A stretch of DNA of 44,752 bases from Tumebacillus permanentifrigoris (GCF_003148565.1 NZ_QGGL01000014.1:97466-142217), one strand, 5' to 3'; shown: positions 33,834-44,729, numbered from the stretch's first letter. A program made the numbers and translations. The notes: generated by a model from the sequence alone, not told the origin.

Positions 33834-35081
33834 ATGTTGACCAATCGTCCGCGCGGGGTGAATGACATTCTCCCTGGCGATGTGGAAAAGTGGCAATGGA
33901 TTGAACGCACGGCTCGCGATGTCTGCCGCCGTTTCAATGTCTCGGAGATTCGCACCCCGATTTTTGAACACACCGAACTGTTCACACGAGGTGTCGGGGA
34001 GACGACCGATATCGTGGAGAAGGAAATGTACAGCTTCCAAGATCGTGGGGAGCGCTCGCTGACCCTGCGTCCAGAAGGCACCGCATCAGCGGTCCGTGCG
34101 TTTGTCGAAAACAAAATGCACGCACAGCCGCAGCCGACCAAACTGTTCTACATCGGCCCGATGTTCCGCTATGAACGTCCGCAAGCAGGTCGCTACCGCC
34201 AGTTCCACCAATTCGGCGCAGAGGTGATCGGCGTCAATGATCCGAGCGTCGATGCGGAGATCATCGCGCTGGCGATGACGTTTTTCACCGAACTGGGGCT
34301 GAAAAACATCACGCTGGAGATCAACTCGGTTGGGTCGCCGGAGTCGCGCGAAGTCTACCGCAACGTCCTGCGTGAACACCTCGCGCCGGTCAAGGATCAG
34401 CTCTGCAAGGATTGCCAGAGCCGTTACGACCGCAATCCGATGCGCATCCTCGATTGCAAAGTCGATGCCTGCAAGCAACTGATCGTCAATCCGCCGTTCA
34501 TGCTCGACCACTTGACGGAGGAGGACACCACGCATTTTGCACAAGTGCGCGAGTATCTCGATTCGTTTGGCGTCGACTACAAAGTCAACCCACGCATGGT
34601 GCGCGGCCTCGATTACTACACGCAGACGGCGTTTGAATTCATCGAGTCGGGCTCTACGCTGTCTGGCGGTGGTCGCTACAACGGTATGGTTCAACAGCTC
34701 GGCGGCCCGGATCTGTCGGGCATCGGCTTTGCCGTCGGGATTGAGCGCGTGCTGATCGCCTTGCAAAACCAAGCGGTGCAAGTGCCGCTCGAAACAGGCA
34801 TCGATGTGTTCCTGGTCGCACTGGGTGAAGCGGCTCAAAAGCGCAGCGTAACCCTGCTCCAAGAACTGCGGACCACGGGCCTCGTCGCAGATAAGGACTA
34901 TCTCGGCAAGAGCATGAAGGCGCAGATGAAAGCGGCCGACCGCCTCAAGGCGCGCCAAGTCGTGTTGTTAGGTGACGACGAGTTAGCGGCAGGCATCGCC
35001 AACGTGAAGAACATGGAAACAGGCGAGCAGGTTTCCGTACCGCTCAGCGAACTTGTAGAAAAGCTCCAACAGAAGCTGTAA
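33834..35081 (+). CDS. hisS: Histidyl-tRNA synthetase
   Basis: A 415-residue class II aminoacyl-tRNA synthetase. It contains RPRGVNDILPGDVEKW at the N-terminus, motif 2 in FYIGPMFRYERPQAGRYRQF, the histidine-binding block RGLDYYTQTAFEF and motif 3 in GIGFAVGIERVLIAL. A C-terminal anticodon-binding domain follows at about 325-415. It attaches histidine to tRNA(His). The ATG at 33834 has GAAGGAGG upstream, after the T-box terminator; reading further back would run through the leader. aspS follows after 21 nt in the same unit, so both are controlled by the T-box. Confidence 0.97.
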   Translation: MLTNRPRGVNDILPGDVEKWQWIERTARDVCRRFNVSEIRTPIFEHTELFTRGVGETTDIVEKEMYSFQDRGERSLTLRPEGTASAVRAFVENKMHAQPQPTKLFYIGPMFRYERPQAGRYRQFHQFGAEVIGVNDPSVDAEIIALAMTFFTELGLKNITLEINSVGSPESREVYRNVLREHLAPVKDQLCKDCQSRYDRNPMRILDCKVDACKQLIVNPPFMLDHLTEEDTTHFAQVREYLDSFGVDYKVNPRMVRGLDYYTQTAFEFIESGSTLSGGGRYNGMVQQLGGPDLSGIGFAVGIERVLIALQNQAVQVPLETGIDVFLVALGEAAQKRSVTLLQELRTTGLVADKDYLGKSMKAQMKAADRLKARQVVLLGDDELAAGIANVKNMETGEQVSVPLSELVEKLQQKL

Positions 35082-35102
35082 GAGACCAGGGGAGGAACAG
35101 AA

Positions 35103-36926
35103 ATGAGCGAGCATTTTCAAGGACAGACGTTGTTTCGCACGCACAACGCAGGCGAACTGCGCAAGGAACAAGTAGGGCAGAAAATCACGTTGACAGGCTG
35201 GGTTCAACGCCGTCGCGACCTCGGCGGCCTGATCTTCATCGACCTGCGCGACCGTTCGGGCTACGTGCAAGCGGTTTTTGAACCAACGCACAGTGATGCA
35301 GCGCTGATGGCGCTGGGTGACAAACTGCGCACCGAGTACGTCATCGCCGTGCAGGGCACTGTCGCCGCTCGCGATGAGAAAGCGATCAACAACAAGATCG
35401 CCACCGGCGAGATCGAAGTTAAAGTCGAAGCGGTGGAGATCCTGAATGCGGCCAAGACCTCACCGTTCTTTATCCAAGACAACATCGAAGTGGATGAAAA
35501 CCTGCGCCTCAAGTACCGTTACCTCGACCTGCGCCGTCCGGAGATGCAGAAAATCTTCATCACTCGTTCCAAGACCGTCAAGTACTTCCGCGACTACCTC
35601 GACGACAATGGCTTCCTCGAAGTTGAGACGCCGATGCTGACCAAGTCGACCCCAGAAGGCGCGCGCGACTACCTCGTGCCGTCTCGCGTACATCCAGGCG
35701 AGTTCTACGCATTGCCGCAATCCCCGCAATTGTTCAAGCAATTGCTGATGGTGTCGGGTTTTGAGCGCTACTACCAAGTCGCACGTTGCTTCCGCGACGA
35801 AGACTTGCGCGCAGACCGTCAACCAGAATTCACCCAGCTCGACATCGAGCAATCGTTCATCCCGTTGGACAAATTCCACGAGATGATCGAAGCGATGATG
35901 ACCGGCCTGTTTAAAAAAGTGATGGACGTGGAGATCCCGAGCCCGTTCCCGCGCATGACCTATGCGGAAGCGATGGCTCGTTACGGCTCCGACAAGCCGG
36001 ACATCCGCTTCGAACTGGAACTGAAAGACCTGTCCGAACAAGTTCGCGGTTGCGGCTTCAAAGTGTTCAACGCAGCGGTGGAAGCAGGCGGTCAAGTCAA
36101 AGCGATCGTCGCACCGGGTTGTGCGAGCTATTCGCGCAAGCAGATCGACGAGCTCGAAGCGTTCGCGAAACGCTATGGCGCGAAGGGTCTGGCCTGGATG
36201 GCACTCCAAGAAGAAGCCGTAAAATCCCCGATCGCGAAGTTCTTCTCCGAAGAAGAGTTGCAAGCGCTGATCACCACCGTTGGAGCGACCAAGGGCGACC
36301 TGATTCTGTTCGTAGCGGACAGCAAAAAAGTCGTCGCTGATTCTCTGGGTAGCCTGCGCTCGAAACTGGGTCGCGAACTGAACTTGATCAACGAGTCGGA
36401 GTTTAAATTCCTCTGGGTCACCGAGTTCCCGCTGTTGGAGCATGATGAAGAGTCGGGCCGTTACGTAGCCGCGCACCATCCGTTCACGATGCCGATGGTA
36501 GAAGACCTGCATCTGCTGGAAACCGATCCAGCGTCCGTCCGTGCCCAAGCCTACGACTTGGCGCTCAATGGCTTCGAGATCGGCGGCGGCTCGATGCGGA
36601 TCTACAACCGTGAAGTGCAAGAGCGCATGTTCAAAGCGCTGGGCTTCACGCTGGAAGAGGCGTGGGAACAATTCGGCTTCCTGCTCGAAGCGTTCGAGTA
36701 CGGCACTCCGCCGCATGGCGGCATCGCGTTTGGCCTCGACCGTCTGATCATGATCATGGAGCACCGTCAATCCCTGCGCGACACCATCGCGTTCCCGAAA
36801 ACTTCGTCGGCGTCCGACATCATGACGGCTGCCCCGTCCCCGGTCACCGACTTCCAGTTGGAAACCCTGCACATCGCCCGTCAAGGCAAGGCGATTGTCG
36901 AGACCAACGACCCAGTTACAAAATAG
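35103..36926 (+). CDS. aspS: Aspartyl-tRNA synthetase
   Basis: A 607-residue bacterial-type AspRS. An N-terminal OB-fold anticodon domain ([20 protein letters not shown]) is followed by the class II core with motif 2 in [19 protein letters not shown]. The bacterial GAD insertion lies at about 300-420, and motif 3 is [14 protein letters not shown]. It charges tRNA(Asp), or also tRNA(Asn) if it is non-discriminating, which I cannot tell here. GGGGAGG precedes the ATG. It is the second gene of the hisS-aspS unit. No separate terminator was seen before the 6S RNA promoter just downstream. Confidence 0.97.
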   Translation: MSEHFQGQTLFRTHNAGELRKEQVGQKITLTGWVQRRRDLGGLIFIDLRDRSGYVQAVFEPTHSDAALMALGDKLRTEYVIAVQGTVAARDEKAINNKIATGEIEVKVEAVEILNAAKTSPFFIQDNIEVDENLRLKYRYLDLRRPEMQKIFITRSKTVKYFRDYLDDNGFLEVETPMLTKSTPEGARDYLVPSRVHPGEFYALPQSPQLFKQLLMVSGFERYYQVARCFRDEDLRADRQPEFTQLDIEQSFIPLDKFHEMIEAMMTGLFKKVMDVEIPSPFPRMTYAEAMARYGSDKPDIRFELELKDLSEQVRGCGFKVFNAAVEAGGQVKAIVAPGCASYSRKQIDELEAFAKRYGAKGLAWMALQEEAVKSPIAKFFSEEELQALITTVGATKGDLILFVADSKKVVADSLGSLRSKLGRELNLINESEFKFLWVTEFPLLEHDEESGRYVAAHHPFTMPMVEDLHLLETDPASVRAQAYDLALNGFEIGGGSMRIYNREVQERMFKALGFTLEEAWEQFGFLLEAFEYGTPPHGGIAFGLDRLIMIMEHRQSLRDTIAFPKTSSASDIMTAAPSPVTDFQLETLHIARQGKAIVETNDPVTK

Positions 36927-36940
36927 GGCTTACGTACTAT

Positions 36941-36968
36941 TTGAATTTTCTCGCAATTCCAGTACGAT
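36941..36968 (+). promoter_or_regulatory. Promoter of the probable 6S RNA
   Basis: TTGAAT at 36941-36946 and TACGAT at 36963-36968 with 16-nt spacing, 14 nt after the aspS stop. Confidence 0.5.
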
Positions 36969-36975
36969 AAAAGCA

Positions 36976-37190
36976 AGACAAATTCGCAACAGCACCTTGC
37001 AAAACCCTTCTATGTTGGTGATTGCTGTATGTTTTGATCCAACAGTTTAGTTTCGGGAGGTCCCCGTCGTACGGAAGAGTGGCGGCCGCTGGGCAAGACC
37101 CATGGCGGAACCACAGAGGCCAGAGCAGACCACCCACCTGCGCGAGCAGGTTCAAAACGTTGGTAACACGGCGGTGCGGGGTTTTATAAC
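36976..37190 (+). ncRNA. ssrS: Probable 6S RNA (BsrA type)
   Basis: There is no coding frame, but the region folds as one long irregular hairpin. AAAACCC (37001-37007) pairs with GGGTTTT near 37179-37185. Further in, TGTT pairs with AACA, and TTTTGA near 37032 with TCAAAA near 37152. An apical TGGG-CAAGA-CCCA hairpin lies near 37100. The length of about 190-215 nt, the central bubble and its place directly after aspS (as for B. subtilis bsrA) point to 6S RNA, which binds the housekeeping RNA polymerase. The ends are approximate and the family call rests on structure and synteny. Confidence 0.7.
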
Positions 37191-37204
37191 GGCTGTCATC
37201 CACA

Positions 37205-37238
37205 AACCCGATTCTCGGAAACGAGCGTCGGGTTTTTT
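37205..37238 (+). terminator. Terminator after the 6S RNA
   Basis: AACCCGA and TCGGGTT arms enclose a CTCG-GAAA-CGAG hairpin and end in a T run. Confidence 0.9.
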
Positions 37239-37365
37239 CGTGTTCCGACAAATTTGACGAAAAAATTACAATCTCGCAGAAAATTTGTGATACTATAGAT
37301 TCTGGGATAATTAATGTTCTTGAAACGAGAAGTATAGGGAATCACAATGAATCGGGGGAAATTCA

Positions 37366-40300
37366 GTGAAAAATAGCACGAAACAATTGCTGGTCTCGGC
37401 GTTGGTGCTCACCACAGCTTTCAGTCCGGTGACATCGTCCATGGCGGCTACGGGAACTTCGATAGGGAACTCGGCTTCTGTTCAGTCCATTCAGGATCTG
37501 GTGCTGGCGGACGTTTGGGCACAGGATGCGATCGTACAAGCTAAAGCATGGGGGCTGATGAGTGGCGATCCGACCGGGAATTTCCGTCCGCTGGATACGA
37601 TTACTCGTCAAGAATTGGCGGTCATCCTGACCAACCTGTTACAGGTGCAAACGGACGTTGCGTCTGTTTCTTCTTATAAAGACGTCACCTCGGCACATTG
37701 GGGTGCTCGATACATCGCAGCCGTAACCCAAGCCGGTTTGATGCAAGGCGATGGCAACGGTGCATTCCGCCCGGACGATTCCATCACCCGCGAAGAGCTG
37801 GCGATCGTTTTGGCGCGCGCTGCTCAAGCGGATGTGCAAGGCAAGGGGGCCATGCTGGCTGTCGGTGACAAAAACCAAGTCAGCGACTGGGCACAAGACT
37901 ACGTCCAAGCGGCCATTGAACTCGGACTGATGAAAGGGGACGGGACGAACTTCAACCCGACCCAACATGCACTACGCCAAGAAGTGGCGATGGTAGCTGT
38001 GAATTTTGTTAGCGCTGTGCAAAAACCGGCCGTGCTCACGGCCGTCACCGACAACTCCGTGACGATCAACGAGGCGCAGTACGCAGTCGCTACGAACTTG
38101 CAAGGCTTGCTGAACGCGAAAAACGCCGAGGCGCTCCAAGGCGCAAACGTGCGCTTCCAAGCAGAGAACGGCACGATCAAAGCGGTAACGTACCTCGAAT
38201 TGACCCACGCAGGAACAGCAGTTGGCACAGGGGAAGCCGAATTCAGCCACAACCTCGTGCTCGACGGGCAAAACGCGACCGTCGGTGGCAACATCAAGAT
38301 CGCCGCTGACTACATCTCAGTTCAAAACCTCAAAGTAACGGGCGATCTGGAGATCGGCAGCGCGTTGCAGAACGATTTCTATGGCAAGAATTTGCAAATT
38401 TCTGGTAAGACGATTGTCAACGGTGGGGACAACAACACCGTTGTGTTTGCAGATTCCGTACTCAAGACGGTCGACATCAACAAACAGGATGTGCGCGTCG
38501 AGCCGAAGGGTCAAACCCAACTGGAGCAAATCAACGTCAACAGCAACGCTTCGATTCAAGCGGACAGCACCGTGACGATTCCGAAACTGACCGTTCAGGG
38601 TGGGGCGGAACACGTCGACCTGAAGGCGAACATCGGAACGGTTGAATTCAACGGTGCACAGAACACCGTCTTCACCGGAGAAGTGAACATCTCGAACCTC
38701 AAAGCAGATGGCTCCGGCCTGCTCACCTTGTCTACCAAAGGCAAAATCGACAAAGTTGATGTCACCAATGCCTTCGGTTCGCTCGCGCTCGGTGAAAACG
38801 TCAAAGTCGACTCGCTGATGCTACCGGAAGGCAAGCAAGCGAAGGATGTCGTGCGTGACTATAACAACCACAACAGCCAAGTGGGCAACATCAATGGGAC
38901 GCCGAACCCGAATGCCAACCCCAATGCAGGCGGCAACGCGATTCCGGAGCACGTGGTCACGAGCGAGGAGAAAGTCGCTTTTGACAAAGCAGCGCTGACC
39001 GAATCGAAACTGCTCGGACAAAACCTCGCGCTCACGGCGGTCACCAGCAACTTGACCTTGCCAAGCAAAGGCGAGAACACCTCGAACATCACGTGGGCAT
39101 CCAGCGATGAATCGGTGATTACCCCCGCAGGTGTGGTCACGCGACCGCCCTACAGCAACGGCGATGTGAATGTCACCTTGACCGCGACGATTCGCAAAGG
39201 CAACGCTTTTGACACCAAGACCTTCACGGTCACGGTGAAAAAAATGAACCAAACCAATGCAGAGGCGGTAACGGTCGCCAAAAACGCGCTGACCGATAGC
39301 GTCGTGCGCGGCACCAACAGCGCGCTGACCGACGTCACCAGCAATTTGATCCTGCCGACCACAGGCGCGGAAGGCACCGCGATCACATGGACAAGCGACA
39401 AGCCGAATGTCATCGCTGAGAACGGCACGGTCACGCGTTCCTTGGTGGCAACTGAGACGGTCACGCTGACCGCAACAATCTCCAAAGGCGACGCACAGGA
39501 GAGCAAAACCTTCACGGTGACCGTTTTGCAAGATACGGAGACGCAACAAGCTCTTGAGGCTGCTCAACAAGCGTTGCAACTGCAATTCGCAACTGGCGAT
39601 ACGGCGAATAGCGTGTCGCAAAACCTCGTCCTGCCGACGAGCGGTGCAAGCGACACCACGATCTCGTGGACATCGAGCAATTCGAACCTCGTCTCGACAG
39701 ATGGCGTTGTCACCCGTCCGCAATACGGTGCAGCTGCACACCAGGTGACGCTGACGGCAACGATCACGAAAAACGGCTACACCGTCACCAAAACGTTCGA
39801 TCTGGACATCAAGTTCGCCAATGTCAAAATCCAGTTGCTCTCGATCAATGACCTGCATGGCAAGATCGACCAAACGTACCAAGAGTCGGTAACCACGACG
39901 ACAGGTCCGAAGGTCGACCTTGGTCGCATGGACTACTTGGCGACGCATCTGTACGACCACAAAGCACAAAATCCGGACAACACCTTCATCGTCCACGTCG
40001 GTGATGCGACCGGCGGTTCGTCACCGGTTTCTGCGCTGTTCCTCGACGAGCCAACGGTTGAAACGCTCCAAACGATCGGATTTGGCGGCGGTACCGTCGG
40101 GAACCATGAGTTTGACCGTGGCACCCAAGAGCTGTTGCGTCTGAAAAATGGGGGCGCAAGCGCCAACAACCCGAACTATGCAGGCATGGGCTTCCCGCTG
40201 GTTGTCGCCAACGTTAAGTACAAGGCCAATGGCGAACATATCCTCCCGCCGTACTTCATCAAGGAGATCGGCGGAGTCAAAGTCGGCTTCATCGGCGTCG

Positions 40301-43300
40301 TCACCAAGTCGGCGGCGGGCATGGTCATGCCGGCTGGCATCCAAGACATCGAGTTCACCGACGAAACGCAAGCGGTCAACGAGGCGGCTGCTGAACTGAA
40401 AGCACAAGGCATCCATGCGATGGTCGTTCTCGCACACATGGACCTGACCCAAGACAGCCCGACTACGTTGTCCGGCCCGGCGGCTGATCTGGCCAAAAAC
40501 GTGGATGCGGATGTTGACGTGATCCTCGCGGCGCACAACCACAAGATCGCCAAAGGCACCGTCAACAACAAACTGCTCGTTCAAGCCTATGAGTACGGCA
40601 AGGCATTTGCGGATGTGGACTTGGAGATCGACCCGGCTACCCAAGACATCGTCAGCAAACAGGCAGAAGTGGTCTACAACACGCATGATGTGGCTCCGAA
40701 CCAAGCTGTCAAAAGTGTGATTGACAAATACCTCGACAAAGCAGGCCCGACTCTGCACTCTGTCGTCGGGACTTCGTCTGTCGAGATGCTTGGCGGCTAT
40801 ACCGCTACCGGGGATAATGCGCTGGGGAATTTGATTGCCGATTCGATGCGCGTCTCCATGAATTCCGACTTCGCGATGATGAACGGCGGCGGAATCCGCA
40901 CCAACCTCAAGCAAGGCGAGATCAAATGGGAAGACCTGTTCAACATCCTGCCGTTCAACAACATCCTGACCAAAGTCTCGATCAAAGGCTCTGCTTTGAC
41001 AGAGATCATCAACGCACAGCTTTCCGTCCGCTACGGGGCGGACTACAGCGTGGCAGGGTTGAACTACACCTACGACTACACCACGGCGAAAGTTACCAAC
41101 GTGACCAAGTCGGACGGAACGCCGATCGACCCGAACGCGACCTACACGCTGACCGTGAACAATTTCATGGCGACGGCGACATCCTCCAAGTATGCCATCA
41201 TCGGCAAATCGACGTTGAGCACGGAGACAGGACCGGAAGACTTGCCAGCGCTGATCGACTACGTGAAGTCGTTTAATGGTGCAGTTCCAGCACCGGCACT
41301 CGGCCGTATCCAGATCTCGAACACGATGACAGCGACCAACGTGCCAGGCGCGGGCGACTCTGTCAAAGTGGAAAACCTCAAACCGGGTCAAGTGATCTCG
41401 GTCTACAACATCGCAGATGCGGCTTCGACCGATAGCCATCTGCTCGGCAAAACGACCGTCGCAACGGGTGCCAACTCCGCGATCGTCTCCGGCCTGAACT
41501 TGAGCCAAACGGGCGGAACCGTCTACGTCACGATCACCGTCGGCAGCCAAGAGGGTGTCCGTTTCCCGATCACCTATTCAGAAGAGACGAACAACGGCAC
41601 GCCGAACCCGACGCTCAATGTCGGCACCCCGACGTTCACGGAATCGGATGCCAATGATGGTACCGTGAGCGGCACAGAAGTTCTGACGCTTGCCAACGGT
41701 ACGTTTGCAACCGATCTGACCAAGGCAGATGTCACGGTCAACAACCTCCCGGCAGGCCTGAGCTACGACGTCAGCCGTACCAGTGACACGCAATTGACCG
41801 TTTCCTTTAGTGGAAAAGCAACTGCTCATGCGGCTGCAGACAGCGTGGCGAACGCATTCATCACCGTTGCACAAGCCAAAGTCAGCGGTGCGACCGCGAA
41901 CGTCTCGTCGAACAACTTTGCGATCAACTTCAAAGACCCGGCGCAACCGACCTACACTGCAATCGCCAATGCTCGTGGACTCGCGGCGAACACAGTGACC
42001 ACGATTCACGGGATCATCACGGCAGACAACTCGGCAGTTGGCGGTGGCAAACTCTCGACCTATGTGCAGGATGCGACCGGCGGGGTCAACGTCTTCATGA
42101 ATTCGATCCCAAGTGGAATCGATCTCAAGGAAGGCGACGAGGTCGCGATTACGGGCAAGATGACCGTGTACAACAAATTGACCGAGATTGCCCCGACCTT
42201 GGGGACCGACATCAAAGTCCTCTCGCACAACAACGCGCTCCCGGCTGTGAAAGCAACCACGCTCGCTGATCTGGCGACCGCAGCAACAGCGGAACCGCTG
42301 GAGGGCCAGTTGGTCAACGTCCACGGGTACTTGCTCAGCAAGCCGGATACCTCGACGGGAACCGCGTGGAACATGACTCTAATTGACAAGGACTTCAATA
42401 CGGTCACCCTGCGCGTCCTTGGCGCGACGAACACCGCTGCAAGCCTGACTGAGGGCACCTGGTATGACATCACCGGAATCGTCGGCCAGTATGCGGACAC
42501 CTACCAAGTGATGCCGCGCAAGGCTGCCGACATCTCGGCTTCCACCACGCAAGATCCGGCACCGAGCACCGTTGGCGTCATCAAACAATCGACCGTACTG
42601 CGCGGTGTGGACGGCGATACGATCAAGCTGGCAACCCCGATCTACGGCGCGGACAACGTGCGCTTCCTGTCGATCGACACGCCTGAGACGGTCTACAACA
42701 ACATGTCGCAAGGTCCGCACGGCGATGCAGCGCATCACTCGCTGGACATGCTCTTGCCGCCGAACACCCCGGTCGAACTGCACTTCGGGGCTGAACCGAC
42801 CGACAAATACGGCCGCCTGCTCGCACACGTCTTCAAGGACGGCAAGGACATGAACTTGGAGCAAGTCCGCTTGGGCTTCGCAGCCACGTATCAGATCTAC
42901 CCGAATCTCGATGGCTTCGAGACCTATGCGAACGCACTCCTAGAAGCCAAGCAAGCCAAGCGAGGCATTTGGAACCCGGCCGACCCGCTCTTGGAAATGC
43001 CGTTCGTCTTCCGTGCTCGTCTTGACGGCAACACGCCGCTGAGCAAGCCGGTCGGTGACTTCTTCACCAAACAATACGTCGATCCGAACCTCTGGTACAC
43101 GATCCCGGCGGAAAACCGCGTGTTCTTCTGGAACGAGACGGACGTCACCAATGCTGGTTTCAGCAAAAAGACATTCGCTGCCAACGATGCCTCCCTGTTC
43201 ACCGACGTCTACCAAGTCGATGCAGCCAACGCTACGGTCAGCGGGTTCCCGTATGGGGTTGACATCAACACGGTGAAGGCGACCGTGCTCCCGGTTGTCG

Positions 43301-44625
43301 GCGCGAGCGTGAAGTACACCAAGGCAGATGGCACAACGGAAATCACCAGCGGTGCGCTGGCAACGGGCAACAAGATGATCGTCACGGCAAAGGACGGCAG
43401 CGTCAAAACCTACACGATCAACACCGATGCAATTCCGGTGCCGGCAACTGTGACCAACGTGTTGGCGACTTCGGCTGATACCAAGTCGGACGCAGTCGGC
43501 GGTGTCGTGAACACGATCCGCTGGTCTGATACGCAATACGGCATGACCTATGAAGTGTTGCGCAGCACCACCGGAACCGTTGCGGATGCGGTAAGCCTCG
43601 GCAATGTTCCGGCAGGTCGCCAAGTGCTCACCGATGCAGACGCAGAACCGGGCACGACCTACACGTACTTCGTAGTCGCGAAAAACGACTCCGGCAGCAC
43701 GGCTGCCTCCGGCGTCCAAGTGACCACGGCGGCTGACCTTGCAGCTGTCCCAGAATTCGGCGCTCCGTCCTCTGTAGGAGCAACCTCGCTCGACAGCAAC
43801 ACCGTAGGAATCGGCGGCGTGAAAAACGTCGTGACTTGGACGGACACGGTCGGCGCTGGCGTCAGCTACAAAGTCAAGCGCGGTACCTTGGACGATGTGA
43901 CCCAAGCGACTGAGATCGGCACTGTTGAGCAAGGCGTCCAACGCTATGAAGACACCACGGCCGTTTCCGGCACGGCGTACTATTACTACGTCGTCGCTAC
44001 CGACGGTACCGCAAGCGCCGCTTCGAGCGGTGTCCAAGTCACCACGACCAAGGACCAAAAAAGCGTGGCCACGCACTTGGTGATCTCGCAAGTCTACGGC
44101 GGCGGCGGTAACACTGGCGCTCCGTACAAAAACGACTTCATTGAACTGTACAACCCGACCGACAGCGACATTTCGCTCGCGGGATTGTCCCTGCAATACG
44201 GCTCGGCAACCACTACGACGTGGACGTCCTTTGGTCTGAGCAAAACGATCAAAGCGCACGGATACTTCCTCGTCCAGATGGCGGCAGGAACGAACGCAGC
44301 GCCGCTTCTGCCGGAAGCTGATAACATCGGCACGATCATCCTCGCAGGTACGAGCGGCCGTGTCGCGTTGGTAAGCAATACCGATCTGATCACAGGGATC
44401 ACCGATACCGACGTCATCGACTTCCTAGGCTATGGCAGCGCGACGGTCTTTGAAGGATCGGCACCTACTGCTGTGCTGACCAACACGACCGCAGCGATCC
44501 GCCGTGCCAACGACGGGACGGACAGCCTCGACTTCGGCAGCGGGTACGATACGAACAACAACGCAGCCGATTTCGTGGTGGTCGCCCCGAACCCGCGCAA
44601 CTCATCGACTCCGGTCAAACCGTAA
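37366..44625 (+). CDS. Giant S-layer-anchored 5'-nucleotidase/nuclease (YhcR-like)
   Basis: A 2419-residue exported protein. The signal peptide ends near AMA (residue ~28). Three SLH domains (about 48-212) would bind wall polymer. Then come a beta-rich region, three atrophied Ig-like repeats (about 536-815), and a metallophosphatase (about 821-1095: NDLHGK with D829/H831, D880, GNHE at 912-915, AHNH) with its 5'-nucleotidase C domain (about 1129-1322: MNGGGIRTNL). Next are Ig-like parts, OB-fold modules (about 1529-1725), and a thermonuclease (about 1736-1876: D1749, R1766, D1771, E1774, R1817). Two FN3-like units and a C-terminal lamin-tail domain (about 2236-2419) complete it. All thermonuclease catalytic positions are present. 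It should cut extracellular nucleic acids and dephosphorylate the nucleotides at the surface. The GTG start follows GGGGGA; the promoter is uncertain. Confidence 0.93.
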   Translation: MKNSTKQLLVSALVLTTAFSPVTSSMAATGTSIGNSASVQSIQDLVLADVWAQDAIVQAKAWGLMSGDPTGNFRPLDTITRQELAVILTNLLQVQTDVASVSSYKDVTSAHWGARYIAAVTQAGLMQGDGNGAFRPDDSITREELAIVLARAAQADVQGKGAMLAVGDKNQVSDWAQDYVQAAIELGLMKGDGTNFNPTQHALRQEVAMVAVNFVSAVQKPAVLTAVTDNSVTINEAQYAVATNLQGLLNAKNAEALQGANVRFQAENGTIKAVTYLELTHAGTAVGTGEAEFSHNLVLDGQNATVGGNIKIAADYISVQNLKVTGDLEIGSALQNDFYGKNLQISGKTIVNGGDNNTVVFADSVLKTVDINKQDVRVEPKGQTQLEQINVNSNASIQADSTVTIPKLTVQGGAEHVDLKANIGTVEFNGAQNTVFTGEVNISNLKADGSGLLTLSTKGKIDKVDVTNAFGSLALGENVKVDSLMLPEGKQAKDVVRDYNNHNSQVGNINGTPNPNANPNAGGNAIPEHVVTSEEKVAFDKAALTESKLLGQNLALTAVTSNLTLPSKGENTSNITWASSDESVITPAGVVTRPPYSNGDVNVTLTATIRKGNAFDTKTFTVTVKKMNQTNAEAVTVAKNALTDSVVRGTNSALTDVTSNLILPTTGAEGTAITWTSDKPNVIAENGTVTRSLVATETVTLTATISKGDAQESKTFTVTVLQDTETQQALEAAQQALQLQFATGDTANSVSQNLVLPTSGASDTTISWTSSNSNLVSTDGVVTRPQYGAAAHQVTLTATITKNGYTVTKTFDLDIKFANVKIQLLSINDLHGKIDQTYQESVTTTTGPKVDLGRMDYLATHLYDHKAQNPDNTFIVHVGDATGGSSPVSALFLDEPTVETLQTIGFGGGTVGNHEFDRGTQELLRLKNGGASANNPNYAGMGFPLVVANVKYKANGEHILPPYFIKEIGGVKVGFIGVVTKSAAGMVMPAGIQDIEFTDETQAVNEAAAELKAQGIHAMVVLAHMDLTQDSPTTLSGPAADLAKNVDADVDVILAAHNHKIAKGTVNNKLLVQAYEYGKAFADVDLEIDPATQDIVSKQAEVVYNTHDVAPNQAVKSVIDKYLDKAGPTLHSVVGTSSVEMLGGYTATGDNALGNLIADSMRVSMNSDFAMMNGGGIRTNLKQGEIKWEDLFNILPFNNILTKVSIKGSALTEIINAQLSVRYGADYSVAGLNYTYDYTTAKVTNVTKSDGTPIDPNATYTLTVNNFMATATSSKYAIIGKSTLSTETGPEDLPALIDYVKSFNGAVPAPALGRIQISNTMTATNVPGAGDSVKVENLKPGQVISVYNIADAASTDSHLLGKTTVATGANSAIVSGLNLSQTGGTVYVTITVGSQEGVRFPITYSEETNNGTPNPTLNVGTPTFTESDANDGTVSGTEVLTLANGTFATDLTKADVTVNNLPAGLSYDVSRTSDTQLTVSFSGKATAHAAADSVANAFITVAQAKVSGATANVSSNNFAINFKDPAQPTYTAIANARGLAANTVTTIHGIITADNSAVGGGKLSTYVQDATGGVNVFMNSIPSGIDLKEGDEVAITGKMTVYNKLTEIAPTLGTDIKVLSHNNALPAVKATTLADLATAATAEPLEGQLVNVHGYLLSKPDTSTGTAWNMTLIDKDFNTVTLRVLGATNTAASLTEGTWYDITGIVGQYADTYQVMPRKAADISASTTQDPAPSTVGVIKQSTVLRGVDGDTIKLATPIYGADNVRFLSIDTPETVYNNMSQGPHGDAAHHSLDMLLPPNTPVELHFGAEPTDKYGRLLAHVFKDGKDMNLEQVRLGFAATYQIYPNLDGFETYANALLEAKQAKRGIWNPADPLLEMPFVFRARLDGNTPLSKPVGDFFTKQYVDPNLWYTIPAENRVFFWNETDVTNAGFSKKTFAANDASLFTDVYQVDAANATVSGFPYGVDINTVKATVLPVVGASVKYTKADGTTEITSGALATGNKMIVTAKDGSVKTYTINTDAIPVPATVTNVLATSADTKSDAVGGVVNTIRWSDTQYGMTYEVLRSTTGTVADAVSLGNVPAGRQVLTDADAEPGTTYTYFVVAKNDSGSTAASGVQVTTAADLAAVPEFGAPSSVGATSLDSNTVGIGGVKNVVTWTDTVGAGVSYKVKRGTLDDVTQATEIGTVEQGVQRYEDTTAVSGTAYYYYVVATDGTASAASSGVQVTTTKDQKSVATHLVISQVYGGGGNTGAPYKNDFIELYNPTDSDISLAGLSLQYGSATTTTWTSFGLSKTIKAHGYFLVQMAAGTNAAPLLPEADNIGTIILAGTSGRVALVSNTDLITGITDTDVIDFLGYGSATVFEGSAPTAVLTNTTAAIRRANDGTDSLDFGSGYDTNNNAADFVVVAPNPRNSSTPVKP

Positions 44626-44666
44626 AGCGGCAACTTCAAAAAGCGATCTGGCTCTCGTGATATGAT

Positions 44667-44725
44667 CCCCTTCAAGTAGACAGTAGGAAGAAAGCCCCCT
44701 ACTATCTATTTGAAGGGGGTTTTTC
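44667..44725 (+). terminator. Long imperfect hairpin with T tail
   Basis: CCCCTTCAA-TAGA-AGTAGG on the left pairs with CCTACT-TCTA-TTGAAGGGG on the right, about 20 bp with three mismatches, followed by a short T run. It can end the preceding surface-protein gene. It may also belong to the end of an insertion element. Confidence 0.7.
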
Positions 44726-44729
44726 ATTT

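Noticed and set aside
35460-36884. A 474-codon antisense frame over aspS
   Set aside because: It shadows a complete, conserved AspRS and has no supporting start signal.
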